A program made the position numbers and the translations under genes. Source: Cytobacillus gottheilii (GTDB lineage: Bacteria; Bacillota; Bacilli; Bacillales; Cytobacillaceae). Taken from it: a stretch of 64,000 nt of DNA. This document shows positions 27,701 through 40,091 of this stretch, piece by piece (the first letter of the stretch is position 1; each line of letters starts with the position of its first letter). The notes under the pieces were generated by a model. The model saw only the letters and a list, made by a program, of their open reading frames with translations, was not told the origin of the DNA and did no database searches. The stretch spans positions 2,747,354-2,811,353 of the forward strand of contig NZ_KV440945.1 in NCBI RefSeq assembly GCF_001636345.1. Direction: 5' to 3'.

Positions 27701-29074
27701 GCGGTCAATAATTTCTCCACCGCGAATCTTCACAGCTGCGAGCTCGATAATGGTATCGTAAACAGCAGAAAGACCGGTTGTTTCTACGTCAAATACCACA
27801 AACGTATCTTCCGCAATCAGTCGATGTGCATCATTATAGGCAATTGGCACACCATCATCTACAAGATTAACCTCAACGCCATACAATATTTTAATATCGT
27901 TTTTCTTTCCGGCACCAAAGGCTTCCGGGAAAGATTGCACAACCGCATGATCAGTAATTGCAATTGCTTTATGCCCCCATTTTTTCGCCTGTGCAACAAG
28001 TGTGCTTACTGATGTTACTGCGTCCATCTGGCTCATTGGCGAATGCAGATGGAGTTCAACACGTTTTTCGTTTTCGGGTGCAGTATCTTGTCGCTGTACT
28101 GGTTTGATTTCATTGATATCATTGCCAATCATAACCAGGTCACGAACAAAGGTATCATTTTGAATGCTGCCTCGGACCTTTAGCCACATTCCTTTTTGCA
28201 CCAGCTGGAATAACGCTGCGTCTTCTTTATCACGAGAAAACATTTTAACCATGATTGAACTTGTATAATCCGTAATTTTGAAGGTTAAAAGTGTTCGTCC
28301 GCTCCGTAATTCCTTCGTTTCGGCTGCAAAAACATACCCTTCTACTGCTACTCTTCTTTCTTCATCTATAATATCAATCAGCTTGCGGTAATCAGCATCA
28401 TCTTTGATGGTTAAGCCAATCGAAAGCGGACCTTTAAGTACTGGTGTGTCAGAGTTTTCAGCTTCCTGCTCCTTCTTCTGCATTTCCAATGCAGCCTGCA
28501 AGCCTCTTTCCTGATCTTCTTTTTGCTTCGCTTCTAGGAATTTTTCATATTCATCATTTGATGCAGACTCTTGCACAGCAGTATCAACTGTTAGCAAAGG
28601 AAAGCCAAAGGATTGAAAAATATTTGAAAGCAAAGCGGCATACTTGCTTTTAATCGACATTCCTTCCATTTCATTACGGACAGAAATGGTTACTTTGCTG
28701 CCCTGAACGGCGGGAGTTTGCTCATTCAGCAATTTCAGAAGAGGCGGAGATATTCCTTCCAGCTCTTGAACACAGTTGTTCCAGTAATCAAGAATCAATT
28801 GTTCTGTGTATTGCTGATTGACTGCTTTGATCGAAAAGGACGTATGAGCGATATAAGAAAAATGCTTCGCAAGCTGTGCAGATAATCTGCTGTAAATAGT
28901 ACATGGCAGAATGTTTTCAAATACGAATTGAAAATGCCATTTGCGTGCCTTTTTCTCAAGAATAACCTTTTCGAGTTCAGCATTTTGGAAATATGGCAAA
29001 AGAGCATCTTCTGTTAACTCAAGCTGCTGCATTAACAGCAGAAACTGCTCTTTTTTAGATTTTTGCTCTCCCAA
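24752..29074 (-). CDS. polC: DNA polymerase III alpha subunit, PolC type
   Basis: PolC is the main replicative polymerase of low-GC Gram-positives, with built-in proofreading. The 1440-residue protein has the N-terminal domains, an OB domain before residue 330, a PHP domain ([15 protein letters not shown]), and inside it the DEDD exonuclease ([20 protein letters not shown], then [10 protein letters not shown]). The polymerase core carries [15 protein letters not shown], a four-cysteine zinc site (CPNC twice) and [13 protein letters not shown]. The start is a TTG at 29074 with GAGGAG upstream. The length is within a few residues of B. subtilis PolC. It is flanked by terminators, so it forms its own transcript. 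Confidence 0.98.
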   Translation of the reverse strand: MGEQKSKKEQFLLLMQQLELTEDALLPYFQNAELEKVILEKKARKWHFQFVFENILPCTIYSRLSAQLAKHFSYIAHTSFSIKAVNQQYTEQLILDYWNNCVQELEGISPPLLKLLNEQTPAVQGSKVTISVRNEMEGMSIKSKYAALLSNIFQSFGFPLLTVDTAVQESASNDEYEKFLEAKQKEDQERGLQAALEMQKKEQEAENSDTPVLKGPLSIGLTIKDDADYRKLIDIIDEERRVAVEGYVFAAETKELRSGRTLLTFKITDYTSSIMVKMFSRDKEDAALFQLVQKGMWLKVRGSIQNDTFVRDLVMIGNDINEIKPVQRQDTAPENEKRVELHLHSPMSQMDAVTSVSTLVAQAKKWGHKAIAITDHAVVQSFPEAFGAGKKNDIKILYGVEVNLVDDGVPIAYNDAHRLIAEDTFVVFDVETTGLSAVYDTIIELAAVKIRGGEIIDRFESFANPHHKLSATTINLTGITDDLVENAPEVEDVLKKFYEWTGDAVLVAHNASFDMGFLNVGYKKIGLGKSPNPVIDTLELARFLYPDMKNHRLNTLAKKFDVELTQHHRAIYDAEATGYLLLRMLKDAANQGIEYHDQFNDNMGKGNAFQRARPYHCTLLAQNETGLKNLFKLVSISHIDYFYRVPRLPRSLLQKYREGLLVGSGCDKGEVFEGMMQKSPDEVEDTAQFYDYIEVHPKEVYSHLIELELVRDEKALKEIIGKVVELGEKLNIPVAATGNVHYLNPNDKIYRKILVNSQGGANPLNRHNLPDVHFRTTNEMLDSFSFLGEEKAKKIVVENTNAIADMIDVIKPIKDDLYTPKIEGADEEMRTMSYDMAKSIYGDELPEIVEARLEKELKSIIGHGFAVIYLISHKLVKKSLNDGYLVGSRGSVGSSFVATMTEITEVNPLPPHYVCPNCKTSEFFDDGSVGSGFDLPDKDCPNCGGVFKKDGHDIPFETFLGFKGDKVPDIDLNFSGEYQPKAHNYTKVLFGDEYVYRAGTIGTVADKTAFGYVKAYQSDNNLTLRGAEIDRLASGCTGVKRTSGQHPGGIIVVPDYMDIYDFTPIQFPADDRNSEWKTTHFDFHSIHDNLLKLDILGHDDPTVIRMLQDLSGIDPKTIPTDDPEVMKIFSGTESLGVTEEQIMCKTGTLGIPEFGTRFVRQMLEDTKPTTFSELVQISGLSHGTDVWLGNAQELIHNDICTLSEVIGCRDDIMVYLIYQGLEPAFAFKIMESVRKGKGLSDDMEEEMRKNTVPEWYIDSCKKIKYMFPKAHAAAYVLMAVRIAYFKVHHPLLYYAAYFSVRAEDFDIDAMVKGSQAIRAKIDEINAKGLDASTKEKNLLTVLELALEMNERGFHFKKVDLYNSSANEFLIDGNALIPPFNSIPGLGTNAAFNIVNAREHGEFLSKEDLQQRGKVSKTIIEYLDNHGCLEALPDQNQLSLF

Positions 29075-29137
29075 CAGTTCACACTCCTCTCAAAATAGAT
29101 TGTCTCTGTTAGCTTCGGACATTTTTCGACGGTCTTC

Positions 29138-29146
29138 ATTATATCA
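29138..29146 (-). promoter_or_regulatory. Extended -10 promoter of polC
   Basis: TGATATAAT on the minus strand is a perfect -10 with the TGn extension, about 65 bases before the polC start and after the proS terminator. The -35 (CATTCA/TTCAGA) is weak. Confidence 0.5.
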
Positions 29147-29210
29147 CATGTCCTATATTCTGAATGTATTTTTTATACTGGTAAAATGATTTCATTGACT
29201 GTGAATATTA

Positions 29211-29237
29211 AAAACAGGTTCCCAGAAATGGGAACCT
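29211..29237 (-). terminator. Intrinsic terminator of proS
   Basis: TAGGTTCCCA and TGGGAACCTG form the stem, followed by TTTTT on the minus strand, about 30 bases after the proS stop. Confidence 0.9.
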
Positions 29238-29265
29238 ATTTACGACTACTCTTATGTTTATATAC

Positions 29266-30975
<1,710 letters not shown>

Positions 30976-31006
30976 CTAATAGCACCTCTTTTATTATCAT
31001 AAAGAA

Positions 31007-31065
31007 GGGTTAAATTCCTTCCCCAAAGCTTAACTGAACGCTTAAAAAGGCGAGGAATCTAACCC
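31007..31065 (-). promoter_or_regulatory. Long hairpin between rseP and proS
   Basis: On the minus strand GGGTTAGATTCCT pairs with AGGAATTTAACCC (one G-A mismatch). A shorter alternative hairpin GAAGG/CCTTC shares its 3' arm. There is no T-run after the long stem. It may be an attenuator, a processing site or simply a stabilising structure. Confidence 0.5.
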
Positions 31066-31111
31066 ATCTCAGTCTTAATTTTATATTGCCGGAAGGCCTT
31101 ATGCCCCCGTT

Positions 31112-32374
31112 TTATAAAAAGAATCTCTGAATATCATTCCATGTAACAACGATCATCAGCAGCATCAGAAGGGCAAAGCCTACAAAATGAACCATTCCTT
31201 CTTTTGTGCGGTCCAAAGGTTTTCCTCTGACTGCTTCAATTGCAAAGAATAATAATCTTCCTCCATCTAATGCAGGGATTGGCAAGAGATTCATAATACC
31301 TAAGTTAATACTTAGAATACCTGCCCATTTCATAAGGTTATAGACCCCTGTTTGAGCAACCGTATCAACTGAAACATAAATGCCAACCGGTCCTGATAAA
31401 TCATCGATTGAGAATTGGCCTGTCAGGATTGTTCCAAGGATAACAAAAATTTGCTTTGTCCAATTATATGTTTCCTGTGCACCATATACAATCGATTTTA
31501 ACGGTGACTTTTCCATAGGCTGATAAACGCCGATTACACCGCGCGATCCTGCCTCGTCCTCTTGAAGAGCAGGTGTAACAGGAACGGTTAACTCTTCGCC
31601 ATTACGGTCAATGTGAAAGTCAATTTCTTCATTAGGGCTTTCGCGAATAATTTCAACGATATCTTCCCATGTTGATACTTCTGCGCCATCTACACTATGG
31701 ACGACGTCTCCTTGCTGCAGGCCAGCTTCATATGCTGCACCATCAGCCGTTAATTTACCTAAAACAGGGTCACTCGTTGGCATTCCCTGCAATAAGGCAA
31801 TAATGACAAACACAACAAAAGCAAGGACAAAGTTCATCATCGGTCCTGCAAAAATCGCCATTGTACGCTGCGGCAAGGTTTTTGAAGCAAATTGGCGATC
31901 ATAAGGAGCAATTAACGTTTCAACCGAATCTTCGATAATGACAGCTTTTCGATTAATAGAGAAGGTTTGCAGTAATTCCTCGTCCTCACCTTCGACATAG
32001 CCTTTAATAAACAGTTTATGTTCTAAATCAGCTTCTTCAACCTCGATAATACGAGCATCCGGATGCTTATCTTTTCTATTAAGAACAATTTTTTGAACTT
32101 CATTTTTGTCATTAAAAAGAAGCCCTACTCGATAACCTGGTTTAATTTCAACCATTTCTGGGTCTTCGCCAGCCATCCGGACAAAGCCGCCGATTGGCAA
32201 AAGGCGAATGGTATATACCGTATCATTTTTTTTATGAGTGAACACTTTCGGTCCAAATCCAATTGCGAATTCACGGCAAAGGATACCTGCTCTTTTGGCA
32301 AAGATCAAATGGCCTAATTCATGGAAAAAAACCAATGCACCAAAAATAACGATAAAGGCAATAACTGTACTCAA
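31112..32374 (-). CDS. rseP: Site-2 intramembrane zinc protease RseP/RasP
   Basis: This S2P-family protease cleaves anti-sigma factors such as RsiW and remnant signal peptides within the membrane (B. subtilis RasP). The 420-residue protein has the zinc motif HELGH at residues 18-22 in the first membrane segment, a central PDZ domain (GLQQGDVVHSVDGAEVSTWE) and the second active-site motif PIPALDGGRLLFF near the C-terminus. The start is a TTG with AAGGTGG upstream. It lies 51 bases after dxr and 136 bases before proS. Confidence 0.96.
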   Translation of the reverse strand: MSTVIAFIVIFGALVFFHELGHLIFAKRAGILCREFAIGFGPKVFTHKKNDTVYTIRLLPIGGFVRMAGEDPEMVEIKPGYRVGLLFNDKNEVQKIVLNRKDKHPDARIIEVEEADLEHKLFIKGYVEGEDEELLQTFSINRKAVIIEDSVETLIAPYDRQFASKTLPQRTMAIFAGPMMNFVLAFVVFVIIALLQGMPTSDPVLGKLTADGAAYEAGLQQGDVVHSVDGAEVSTWEDIVEIIRESPNEEIDFHIDRNGEELTVPVTPALQEDEAGSRGVIGVYQPMEKSPLKSIVYGAQETYNWTKQIFVILGTILTGQFSIDDLSGPVGIYVSVDTVAQTGVYNLMKWAGILSINLGIMNLLPIPALDGGRLLFFAIEAVRGKPLDRTKEGMVHFVGFALLMLLMIVVTWNDIQRFFL

Positions 32375-32424
32375 AATTTAACCACCTTTTCTATCACGCT
32401 CACTAATACTTGCGGAGACGTATT

Positions 32425-33567
32425 TTAAATAAGAGAAGATACATATTTTCTCGCTTCGGCATCAGCTGATTTTATCTCAGCAAGACCTGGATTAGCAATA
32501 TGCTGATGTGCATGTAATGCCCGCTCAATATACTCCTCAATTTGAAGAAATGAAATTTTCCCTTCTAAAAAGGCGGCCACAGCTGCTTCATTTGCAGCAT
32601 TTAAAACGGTTGGCATACTGCCCCCCGCTTTACCAGCATCATAGGCAAGCTGTAAACAGCGGAAGCGATTGAAATCCATAGCTGTAAAATGCAGCTTTCC
32701 TATTTCAGCTAAATTCAGGCGATTGGCTGAAGGCAAAGGCAGTCGATCCGGATATGTCAGCGCATATTGAATCGGCACCCTCATGTCGGGCGTGCCAAGC
32801 TGGGCGATCACACTGCTGTCATGAAATTCAATCATTGAATGGATGATGCTTTCTTTATGAAGCAGAACATCAATATTTTCATATGGCATCGAAAACAGCC
32901 AATGAGCCTCTATTACTTCAAGTCCTTTATTCATCATAGAAGCAGAGTCTATCGTGATCTTTGCACCCATTGACCAGTTTGGGTGGTTCAATGCTTGTTC
33001 GACTGTTACATTCTGAAGTTCTTCCCTAGTTTTATCGCGGAAGCTGCCTCCAGATGCGGTTAATATTAGTTTTTCGATATTCTTCTCTTTTTCACCTTGT
33101 AATGCCTGAAAAATGGCAGAATGCTCACTGTCCACCGGAAGCAGAGCCACACCATTTTTTTTAGCGGCTTCCATGACAAGGTGCCCCGCTGTAACGAGCG
33201 TTTCCTTATTAGCTATCGCAATCGTCTTTTTCTCTTCGATTGCTTGGAGAGTGGGTTCTAAACCAACGCTCCCAAGGACTGCATTTACTAATACATCTGC
33301 TTTATGATAAACGGCAACTTCCGTTAACCCTTGTTGTCCATATGTAAAAGATATGCCTGGAAATTCGCTTTTAAGAACTTCCATATCATTTTTATCTGAA
33401 ACTGAGACTAGTTCTGGCTGAAATTCAACAATGATTTTTCTAGCCAAATCTAAATTCTTACCGACAGAAAATGCCGATAATCTAAATTCATCCGGATGTT
33501 CTTTTAAAACATCTAGCGTTTGAGTACCGATTGAACCAGTAGCTCCCATTAAACTTATATGTTTCAA
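32425..33567 (-). CDS. dxr: 1-deoxy-D-xylulose-5-phosphate reductoisomerase
   Basis: Dxr makes methylerythritol phosphate, the committed step of the non-mevalonate isoprenoid pathway, which also feeds UppS next door. The frame is open to 33633, but a TTG at 33567 behind AGGAGAGG gives the family start [20 protein letters not shown] and 380 residues. NADPH-binding [20 protein letters not shown] and [18 protein letters not shown] substrate-binding blocks are present. It sits between cdsA and rseP, with short spacing. Confidence 0.96.
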   Translation of the reverse strand: MKHISLMGATGSIGTQTLDVLKEHPDEFRLSAFSVGKNLDLARKIIVEFQPELVSVSDKNDMEVLKSEFPGISFTYGQQGLTEVAVYHKADVLVNAVLGSVGLEPTLQAIEEKKTIAIANKETLVTAGHLVMEAAKKNGVALLPVDSEHSAIFQALQGEKEKNIEKLILTASGGSFRDKTREELQNVTVEQALNHPNWSMGAKITIDSASMMNKGLEVIEAHWLFSMPYENIDVLLHKESIIHSMIEFHDSSVIAQLGTPDMRVPIQYALTYPDRLPLPSANRLNLAEIGKLHFTAMDFNRFRCLQLAYDAGKAGGSMPTVLNAANEAAVAAFLEGKISFLQIEEYIERALHAHQHIANPGLAEIKSADAEARKYVSSLI

Positions 33568-33599
33568 TTTTACCTCTCCTATCAAAACCAGGCTGGCAT

Positions 33600-34394
33600 T
33601 TAAATAAAATGCAGTAAATGAATTAATGGCCAAACAAACAGCAAGCTGTCAAAGCGGTCTAGAACCCCGCCGTGTCCGGGCATAATTTTCCCAGAATCCT
33701 TCACCTTATAATGACGCTTAAAAGCAGACTCTGCTAAATCTCCAACTTGTCCAAAAATTGATAATACTATAGTCATCACGATTAACTGGACTGGCGATAG
33801 ATTCATATCTGTAAAGATCATGAATAAAATAGCTACGATAAGCGCACATGCAACTCCGCCGAGCGAACCTTCAATTGTTTTGTTTGGGCTAATTTCCGGC
33901 CACAGTTTTCTCTTCCCGATCGCTTTTCCAATCAGATATGCTCCTGAATCTGTTGCCCACATTAAAAACAAGGAATAAAAAATAAAAATTAGACCGTTAT
34001 CAGCAAATCTCGTTTCAATAAAGAAATGAAAACCTACACCTATGTATAAAACCGTTAAAATCACAAACCCCGCATCATCAAAATGAAACTTGTTCTTCGA
34101 TACAACAGTATAGGAAAGAAACAAGAATAGAAACAAGATGATTATATCAAAGCGGGAGCTATTCCAATCAGTTAAGATATATTGATAATCAGCCGGCAAT
34201 AAGATGGTCCATAATAATAAAGTCGATAGAACTCCGGGTATAGACCAGATATGTAAATTGCGCATTCTTAACAGCTCATGAAGACCAACTGTAGCGATTA
34301 TATACGTAAAAACGGTAAGAGGAAGTCCTCCAAAGATGACGATAGGCAATAAAATTGCGACAAAAACCACTGCTGAAATACTTCTTTGCTTCAT
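33600..34394 (-). CDS. cdsA: Phosphatidate cytidylyltransferase (CDP-diglyceride synthase)
   Basis: CdsA makes CDP-diacylglycerol, the precursor of membrane phospholipids. The 264-residue protein has about eight hydrophobic membrane segments and the full family signature near the C-terminus, [18 protein letters not shown] followed by VLDRFD. It starts 20 bases after the uppS stop and is part of the uppS-cdsA-dxr-rseP-proS envelope group. Confidence 0.96.
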   Translation of the reverse strand: MKQRSISAVVFVAILLPIVIFGGLPLTVFTYIIATVGLHELLRMRNLHIWSIPGVLSTLLLWTILLPADYQYILTDWNSSRFDIIILFLFLFLSYTVVSKNKFHFDDAGFVILTVLYIGVGFHFFIETRFADNGLIFIFYSLFLMWATDSGAYLIGKAIGKRKLWPEISPNKTIEGSLGGVACALIVAILFMIFTDMNLSPVQLIVMTIVLSIFGQVGDLAESAFKRHYKVKDSGKIMPGHGGVLDRFDSLLFVWPLIHLLHFI

Positions 34395-34414
34395 TGTTTA
34401 TTCAACATCCTTTA

Positions 34415-35191
34415 TTATACTCCTCCAAATCGTCTTTGACGACTTTGGAATGCTTCGATTGCATCGGCAAGATGTTCTTCTGTAAAATCTGGCCATAATA
34501 CATCTGTAAACCAAAATTCTGAATAGGCAAGCTGCCACAGCATAAAATTGCTCAAGCGAATTTCCCCGCTTGTTCTAATTAACAAATCAGGATCACTTAG
34601 TTCACACGTCATTAAATATTTAGAAAACAGCTCATCATCCAGCTGATTTTCATCTATTATACCACTTTTAATATCTTTTAAGACATTTTGAACTGCATTG
34701 ATGATCTCAGCTCGGCTTCCATAATTCATCGCAAAATTCAAAATGAGACCGTCATTATCTTTTGTTTCATTCATAGCCTTTTCAATTGCATTTAAAGTAT
34801 GCTTAGGCAATAACTGTTTATCGCCGATCATACGCACTTGCACATTTTCCTCTATCAATTCCGGCAAGAAGGTGCCCAAAAATTCTTCCGGCAATTTCAT
34901 TAAGTATTCTACTTCTAACTTAGGACGTTTCCAATTCTCAGTTGAAAAAGCATAGAGGGTCAGCGTATCAATCCCAAGCAGATTTGCAAAACGGGTTATC
35001 TTCCGGACTACCTTCATTCCTTCATGATGGCCAGCCACTCTTGGCAGTGCTCTTTTTTTAGCCCATCTCCCATTTCCATCCATAATGATGGCGACATGCG
35101 AAGGCACTGCACCTTCCTGTATTTTTTCTGCCCGTTCTCTCAAACTGGAAGAGCTGATATTATTCTTCCAAAACTTCATCTTATCGAACAT
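34415..35191 (-). CDS. uppS: Undecaprenyl diphosphate synthase
   Basis: UppS is the cis-prenyltransferase that makes the C55 lipid carrier for peptidoglycan and teichoic acids. The 258-residue protein has the signature IIMDGNGRWAKKRALPR with the catalytic Asp, FSTENWKRP and the C-terminal ISLSNF-like stretch RTSGEIRLSNFMLWQLAY. The gene opens the envelope group. A TATAAT on the minus strand at 35308-35303 is the likeliest -10. Confidence 0.97.
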   Translation of the reverse strand: MFDKMKFWKNNISSSSLRERAEKIQEGAVPSHVAIIMDGNGRWAKKRALPRVAGHHEGMKVVRKITRFANLLGIDTLTLYAFSTENWKRPKLEVEYLMKLPEEFLGTFLPELIEENVQVRMIGDKQLLPKHTLNAIEKAMNETKDNDGLILNFAMNYGSRAEIINAVQNVLKDIKSGIIDENQLDDELFSKYLMTCELSDPDLLIRTSGEIRLSNFMLWQLAYSEFWFTDVLWPDFTEEHLADAIEAFQSRQRRFGGV

Positions 35192-35610
35192 ATATATACT
35201 CCTTTAAAATAGGTTACTTGCCTTCAGTGAACTCTGTGCCATGGTCATGCTTCCTAAAAGGAATTGATGATTACTGAACTTCTGAAAGGAATAATCCTAT
35301 TTATTATAGGCTAAATTCATTCTCAAATAAAATAATATATAAAAACGCTGAGATCATAATTATGTATAAACTGCTTAACATTTCAAAGCTCATCTAATCA
35401 TACCAAAAATTTTCCGTTTTATCTTTAAAAATTACGCTTAAATGAAGTTTTCTATTCATCATTGTTAAAAAAATACATGAAATGCTTTTAAATTAGAGTA
35501 CCGAGCCGTTTTTCACATGAATTGAACGATGTGGCAGGACACATGCTTTTCCCCCATAGTGTAAAAAAACCCCCTAAAAATAGAGGGTTTTAACACTATT
35601 TGAGAAGTGA
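35192..35610. other. Intergenic region between frr and uppS
   Basis: This 419-bp AT-rich gap holds the frr terminator (35563-35592) and a minus-strand TATAAT at 35308-35303 about 110 bases before uppS, with only a weak TTTATT at -35. I see no coding frame and no conserved leader. Confidence 0.6.
35563..35592 (-). terminator. Intrinsic terminator of frr
   Basis: AAAACCCTCTA and TAGGGGGTTTT form the stem, followed by TTT and A/T-rich sequence on the minus strand, about 20 bases after the frr stop. Confidence 0.88.
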
Positions 35611-36168
35611 TTAAACTTCCATAATCTCTTTTTCTTTATCTTTTGTAATATTGTCAATTTTGCTGATGTAATCATCAGTTAATTTTTGAATATCATCTGA
35701 GTAACCGCGAAGATCATCCTCTGTAATCTCACCGTTCTTTTCATTCTTTTTAAGCTCATCGTTGCTGTCGCGACGGATGTTTCGAACTGCAATTTTAGCT
35801 TCTTCAGCTTCTTTCTTAACAACTTTCACTAATTCCTTACGACGTTCTTCTGTTAGCTGTGGAATAGCTAAACGAATAATGCTGCCGTCATTTGAAGGTG
35901 TTAAGCCAAGATCAGATTTTAAAATAGCCTTCTCAATTTCTCCAAGTACAGATTTATCATATGGCTGAATAACAAGAAGACGAGCTTCTGGAACTGATAC
36001 GCCAGCCAGCTGATTAATTGGAGTTGGAGCTCCGTAATAATCTACAGTAACGCGGTCAAGCAAGGAAGCATTCGCTTTACCTGCACGAATTCCCGCTAAT
36101 TCACGTGTATAAGCCCCAATTGCTTTTGTCATACGCTCTTTAGCATTATCAATGGTTTGCTTTGTCAT
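35611..36168 (-). CDS. frr: Ribosome recycling factor
   Basis: Frr splits post-termination ribosomes together with EF-G. The 185-residue protein shows the three-helix tail-and-hook pattern with [26 protein letters not shown]-like [17 protein letters not shown] and [17 protein letters not shown]. Its ATG overlaps the pyrH stop by one base (TAATG), so translation is coupled. It is followed by a strong terminator. Confidence 0.97.
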   Translation of the reverse strand: MTKQTIDNAKERMTKAIGAYTRELAGIRAGKANASLLDRVTVDYYGAPTPINQLAGVSVPEARLLVIQPYDKSVLGEIEKAILKSDLGLTPSNDGSIIRLAIPQLTEERRKELVKVVKKEAEEAKIAVRNIRRDSNDELKKNEKNGEITEDDLRGYSDDIQKLTDDYISKIDNITKDKEKEIMEV

Positions 36169-36893
36169 TATGATTTCCCCCTTACAATTGTACCAATTGG
36201 TTCACCCATTACAGCACGATTAATATTGCCTTCTTCCATGATTGAGAACACAATTAGTGGTATATTATTGTCCATACATAGAGAGGACGCTGTTGAATCC
36301 ATAACAGCCAGACCTTCTTTTAGAACATCAAGATATGATAGTTCATCATATTTCTTTGCATTTTTATCAACGCGCGGATCTGCTGAATAAACTCCATCAA
36401 CGTTATTTTTGGCCATAAGAATTACCTCTGCTTCAATCTCAGCAGCTCTTAGTGCAGCCGTAGTATCAGTGGAGAAATAAGGATTGCCGGTGCCTGCAGC
36501 AAAGATCACAACACGTTTCTTTTCAAGATGACGAATCGCTCTTCTGCGAATATATGGCTCTGCAACTTGTCTCATTTCAATGGATGTTTGTACTCGCGTC
36601 TCAATTCCCATCTGTTCTAGGCTGTCTTGAAGAGCAAGTGAATTCATGATTGTCGCCAGCATTCCCATATAGTCTGCATTGGCTCTGTCCATGCCCATCT
36701 CTTCACCAATTTTACCGCGCCAAATATTTCCGCCGCCTACAACAACTGCGACCTCAACACCAAGCTCAGCCAAATCCTTGACCTGAACTGCAACCGATTT
36801 AATAACGGATGGATTTATTCCGAAGCCTTGCTCACCTGCTAAAGCTTCACCACTTAATTTCAAAACAACACGTTTATATTTAGGCGCGCTCAT
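36168..36893 (-). CDS. pyrH: Uridylate kinase
   Basis: PyrH phosphorylates UMP to UDP and is feedback-regulated hexamerically. The frame opens at 36905, but [20 protein letters not shown] at 36893 with GGAGG at 5-base spacing is the correct start, giving 241 residues. Amino-acid-kinase-fold motifs include [17 protein letters not shown] and [12 protein letters not shown]. It lies between tsf and frr, the usual bacterial order. Confidence 0.96.
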   Translation of the reverse strand: MSAPKYKRVVLKLSGEALAGEQGFGINPSVIKSVAVQVKDLAELGVEVAVVVGGGNIWRGKIGEEMGMDRANADYMGMLATIMNSLALQDSLEQMGIETRVQTSIEMRQVAEPYIRRRAIRHLEKKRVVIFAAGTGNPYFSTDTTAALRAAEIEAEVILMAKNNVDGVYSADPRVDKNAKKYDELSYLDVLKEGLAVMDSTASSLCMDNNIPLIVFSIMEEGNINRAVMGEPIGTIVRGKS

Positions 36894-36949
36894 AAAAACC
36901 TCCACATTCTTTTTCCGCTAAAATTTATGCTTTATTAGAAAAAAGTCTT

Positions 36950-36982
36950 GAAAAACAGGGAACACAAAGTGTTCCCTGAGTT
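36950..36982 (-). terminator. Terminator-like hairpin after tsf
   Basis: CAGGGAACAC and GTGTTCCCTG form a perfect 10-bp stem with a 3-base loop and TTTTT tail on the minus strand. Only about 56 bases remain before pyrH, so pyrH expression probably depends on partial read-through. Confidence 0.88.
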
Positions 36983-37005
36983 TTCAAGATTTGCATATAA
37001 GCAAA

Positions 37006-37887
37006 TTATTTTTTCACTTGGCTCATAACTTCTTCAGCGAAGTTATCTTCACGTTTTTCGATTCCTTCTCCAACTTCGAAGCGAACGAATTCACGGATTT
37101 TACCGCCTTTAGATTCAACAAACTTGCCTACTTTTTGATCTGGGTTTTTAACAAACGCTTGATCGTTTACACAAACATCTTCAAAATACTTGCTTAAACG
37201 GCCTTCAACCATTTTAGCTACGATGTTTTCTGGCTTGCCTTCATTTAACGCTTGTTGAGTAAGAACTTGACGCTCGCGCTCTACTTCTTCAGCAGATACT
37301 TCATCACGAGATACATACTTAGGGTTTAATGCAGCAATGTGCATAGAAACGTCTTTCGCAGCATCTTCATCAGTAGTACCTTCTAGAACTGTTAACACAC
37401 CAATGCGTCCGCCCATATGAAGGTAAGCACCAAATGCATCATTGTCTGTTTTTGTTAATACAGAGAAACGGCGAAGAGATAACTTTTCACCAATCTTAGC
37501 GATTGCAGAGTTGATGTGTGATTCAACTGTTGCACCGTTTGCCATTGTTTGAGTTACTGCCTCTTCAGCTGTAGCAGGTTTGCTAGCAAGAAGGTGGTCA
37601 GCAAGTTCTTGTACTAAAGTTTGGAAACCTTCGTTTTTAGCAACGAAATCAGTTTCAGAGTTTACTTCAAGAAGAACTGCTTCGTTTCCTTCAACTTTAA
37701 TAGCTGTTAAACCTTCAGCAGCGATACGGTCACCTTTTTTAGCAGCTTTCGCGATTCCTTTTTCACGAAGGAAGTCGACAGCTTTTTCCATATCACCATC
37801 AGTTTCTTGAAGAGCCTTTTTACAATCCATCATACCTGCGCCTGTTTTTTCACGCAGTTCTTTTACCATTTGAGCAGTAATTGCCAT
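37006..37887 (-). CDS. tsf: Elongation factor Ts
   Basis: EF-Ts recycles GDP from EF-Tu. The frame extends to 37935, but [20 protein letters not shown] at 37887 has AAGGAGG upstream and gives the B. subtilis length of 293 residues. The N-terminal UBA-like module ([20 protein letters not shown]) and the TDFVAKNE motif of the EF-Tu contact site are visible. It follows rpsB beyond a hairpin-rich gap. Confidence 0.97.
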   Translation of the reverse strand: MAITAQMVKELREKTGAGMMDCKKALQETDGDMEKAVDFLREKGIAKAAKKGDRIAAEGLTAIKVEGNEAVLLEVNSETDFVAKNEGFQTLVQELADHLLASKPATAEEAVTQTMANGATVESHINSAIAKIGEKLSLRRFSVLTKTDNDAFGAYLHMGGRIGVLTVLEGTTDEDAAKDVSMHIAALNPKYVSRDEVSAEEVERERQVLTQQALNEGKPENIVAKMVEGRLSKYFEDVCVNDQAFVKNPDQKVGKFVESKGGKIREFVRFEVGEGIEKREDNFAEEVMSQVKK

Positions 37888-37995
37888 TATGAAATCCTCC
37901 TTAAAAGTTGAAGTATGTAATTTTATCATTTCCATTTATTCTTGCTGTGAAACGAGATTAGTAAGATTCGCAAGAAAAGATGGCTGAATCTCTTT

Positions 37996-38036
37996 AAAAA
38001 AAGGTGATAAAAGGGTGCTCCCTGTTATCACCTTTT
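37996..38036 (-). terminator. Terminator or attenuator between rpsB and tsf
   Basis: On the minus strand AAAAAGGTGATAA and TTATCACCTTTTT form a perfect stem followed by a run of T. It would limit read-through from rpsB into tsf. Confidence 0.88.
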
Positions 38037-38075
38037 TAAATGTAATCCAGTGGATTATCCACTTTTCATACCGAT

Positions 38076-38164
38076 AACGGCAGTGCCTCAGGGAAAAGGT
38101 CGTTCTGTCAAAAAACGAATCTTTTGTCCAGAAGACCTTTCTCCATGTCTGGGCGAATGCCGTT
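38076..38164 (-). other. Long imperfect hairpin downstream of rpsB
   Basis: On the minus strand AACGGCA (38164-38158) pairs with TGCCGTT (38082-38076), and an inner AGAAAGGTC/GACCTTTTC pair lies inside. A small palindrome GTGGATTATCCAC follows at about 38050-38062. The structure lies between the rpsB stop and its terminator, and the AAAGGTC...GACCTT core recalls the 125-bp repeat family. Confidence 0.5.
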
Positions 38165-38176
38165 TACAGTGTTTGA

Positions 38177-38890
<714 letters not shown>

Positions 38891-38923
38891 CTAATGGTTT
38901 TGATTTCCTCCGCTCATATCATC

Positions 38924-38961
38924 TTCAGCCGCCAACTGTTTGACAGCACCATTCGGCTGAA
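38924..38961 (-). promoter_or_regulatory. Hairpin in the rpsB leader
   Basis: On the minus strand TTCAGCCG and CGGCTGAA form a perfect 8-bp stem with an inner CTGT...ACAG pair, between the promoter and the ribosome site. S2 mRNAs often carry an autoregulatory leader; a specific match was not checked. Confidence 0.5.
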
Positions 38962-38992
38962 TCAATGAACGTGTGTATTAACACCATTTGTT

Positions 38993-39021
38993 AATATAGC
39001 ATAATCATTTTACATATTCAA
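38993..39021 (-). promoter_or_regulatory. Sigma-A promoter of rpsB
   Basis: TTGAAT (39021-39016), a 17-base spacer ending in TGC, and TATATT (38998-38993) on the minus strand form a near-consensus promoter with an extended -10, overlapping the end of swrB by none and leaving a leader of about 110 bases. Confidence 0.82.
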
Positions 39022-39028
39022 GTTATTC

Positions 39029-39682
39029 TTATTGTTTTTCGTGAAATTTCAACAATAATTGTATCTCTGTTTTTCCTTTATTAAGTTTTTTAGCAATCTC
39101 ATTGTTTGTAAGTCCTAGATTCTTTAAGACCAGAGCCTGGCTTAACAGAGTTGGCTGCTGGGTTTGTGTGGTATCATTTATCTCTTCGGCTTCTGAATGA
39201 ATGTCCTTTTCAGCATCCGGTTCAACATTCTGATTTGCAGTTTCCTCATTTATGGCTGCTTTGCTATTCTCGCTTGCTGCTTCGTCTTTAATATCTGCTT
39301 TACTATTCTCGCTTGCTGCTTTATTCTGCTGATAAACCTTCGCAGCCTGATACATAGATGCTTTTCCAATTCTAGCTTGAAAGGCTGGAGGATCTTCTAA
39401 ATCTTTTTGGGGCTCTGCTCTTTTATTCTCTGTTTTTTCAGGAGATGTTTTGGCAGGAGCTTTATCTGGCGTATGCAAATCAGAGAGTTTTTGTAAAAAC
39501 TCATCATTTTCTTCCTTCATTTGCGTTAAATAGGTGGAGATGATTTCTTCCATTTCCTCTGTGGCTTTTGCTTGATTTTTTTCACTTTCAATCAGCCGCG
39601 TTTGTCTCATATACAAATTAATGATTGCCACAAAGGCTAATATATTTAAGAAAAGACTTATAACTAATAGCATTACTGTCAT
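39029..39682 (-). CDS. swrB: Swarming motility protein SwrB
   Basis: SwrB promotes flagellar export-gate activity and high sigma-D output in B. subtilis. The 217-residue protein has an N-terminal membrane anchor (MLLVISLFLNILAFVAIINL), a coiled-coil and low-complexity acidic middle, and a C-terminal helix-turn-helix-like motif (LKNLGLTNNEIAKKLNKGKT) that identifies the family. The position between sigD and rpsB also fits. The B. subtilis protein is shorter (about 167 residues); the extra length is the charged linker, which includes a 13-residue tandem duplication. Confidence 0.88.
   Translation of the reverse strand: MTVMLLVISLFLNILAFVAIINLYMRQTRLIESEKNQAKATEEMEEIISTYLTQMKEENDEFLQKLSDLHTPDKAPAKTSPEKTENKRAEPQKDLEDPPAFQARIGKASMYQAAKVYQQNKAASENSKADIKDEAASENSKAAINEETANQNVEPDAEKDIHSEAEEINDTTQTQQPTLLSQALVLKNLGLTNNEIAKKLNKGKTEIQLLLKFHEKQ
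39258..39335 (-). repeat. 39-bp tandem repeat inside swrB
   Basis: The 25-base segment around CTATTCTCGCTTGCTGCTT occurs at 39258 and again at 39297, in frame, giving two copies of AASENSKA spaced by 13 residues in the linker. Confidence 0.75.
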
Positions 39683-39694
39683 CTTTTATACCCT

Positions 39695-40003
39695 CTATCC
39701 GCTATAATCAATTAGTTTCCCTTTATAAGGATGAGATTCTTTAACTGTTTGATCTTTTTTCTGGTGCTTGCGTTCAGATTGTTCCTGCTGCTGTTGGCCT
39801 TTTTGATCTTTGTCCGTTAGAGATACACTGTTCGCATCTGAATTTGCTATTACTGAGGTCCTTTTTCGTTCTTCTTCCTTTAAGGCTGCTTGAGAGGCTA
39901 TATCCTGCATAACCTGGCCTCTTTGCTGAAGCTGTTCCTGCAGTTTGCCGGCATCCTGGGTTCTAGGAAGTGCAACCTGCATTTCAATTGCTTTAAGACT
40001 CAT
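39695..40003 (-). CDS. Small hydrophilic protein between sigD and swrB
   Basis: This 102-residue protein has no named function that I recognise. The frame extends to 40108, but MSLKAIEMQVALPRTQDAGK at 40003 has AGGAAGTGAG upstream and is the likely start. It is Gln/Lys/Glu-rich, predicted helical, without membrane segments, and ends HPYKGKLIDYSG. I recall similar small proteins next to sigD in other Bacillales and clostridia, beginning with a VALPRTQ-type motif, so it is probably a conserved motility-linked protein. It lies after the sigD terminator and 12 bases before swrB. Confidence 0.75.
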   Translation of the reverse strand: MSLKAIEMQVALPRTQDAGKLQEQLQQRGQVMQDIASQAALKEEERKRTSVIANSDANSVSLTDKDQKGQQQQEQSERKHQKKDQTVKESHPYKGKLIDYSG

Positions 40004-40091
40004 GGACTCACTTCCTTTGTTTTTGTAATTGTCATTTACAAAAAGGATCAGGTTAACCAATAAGTACTTTTCGTTCGTTATGTAATGAAAT

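Noticed and set aside
30976..31111. T-box leader for proS
   Set aside because: No T-box TGGNACCGCG-type sequence and no terminator with T-run is present in the gap.
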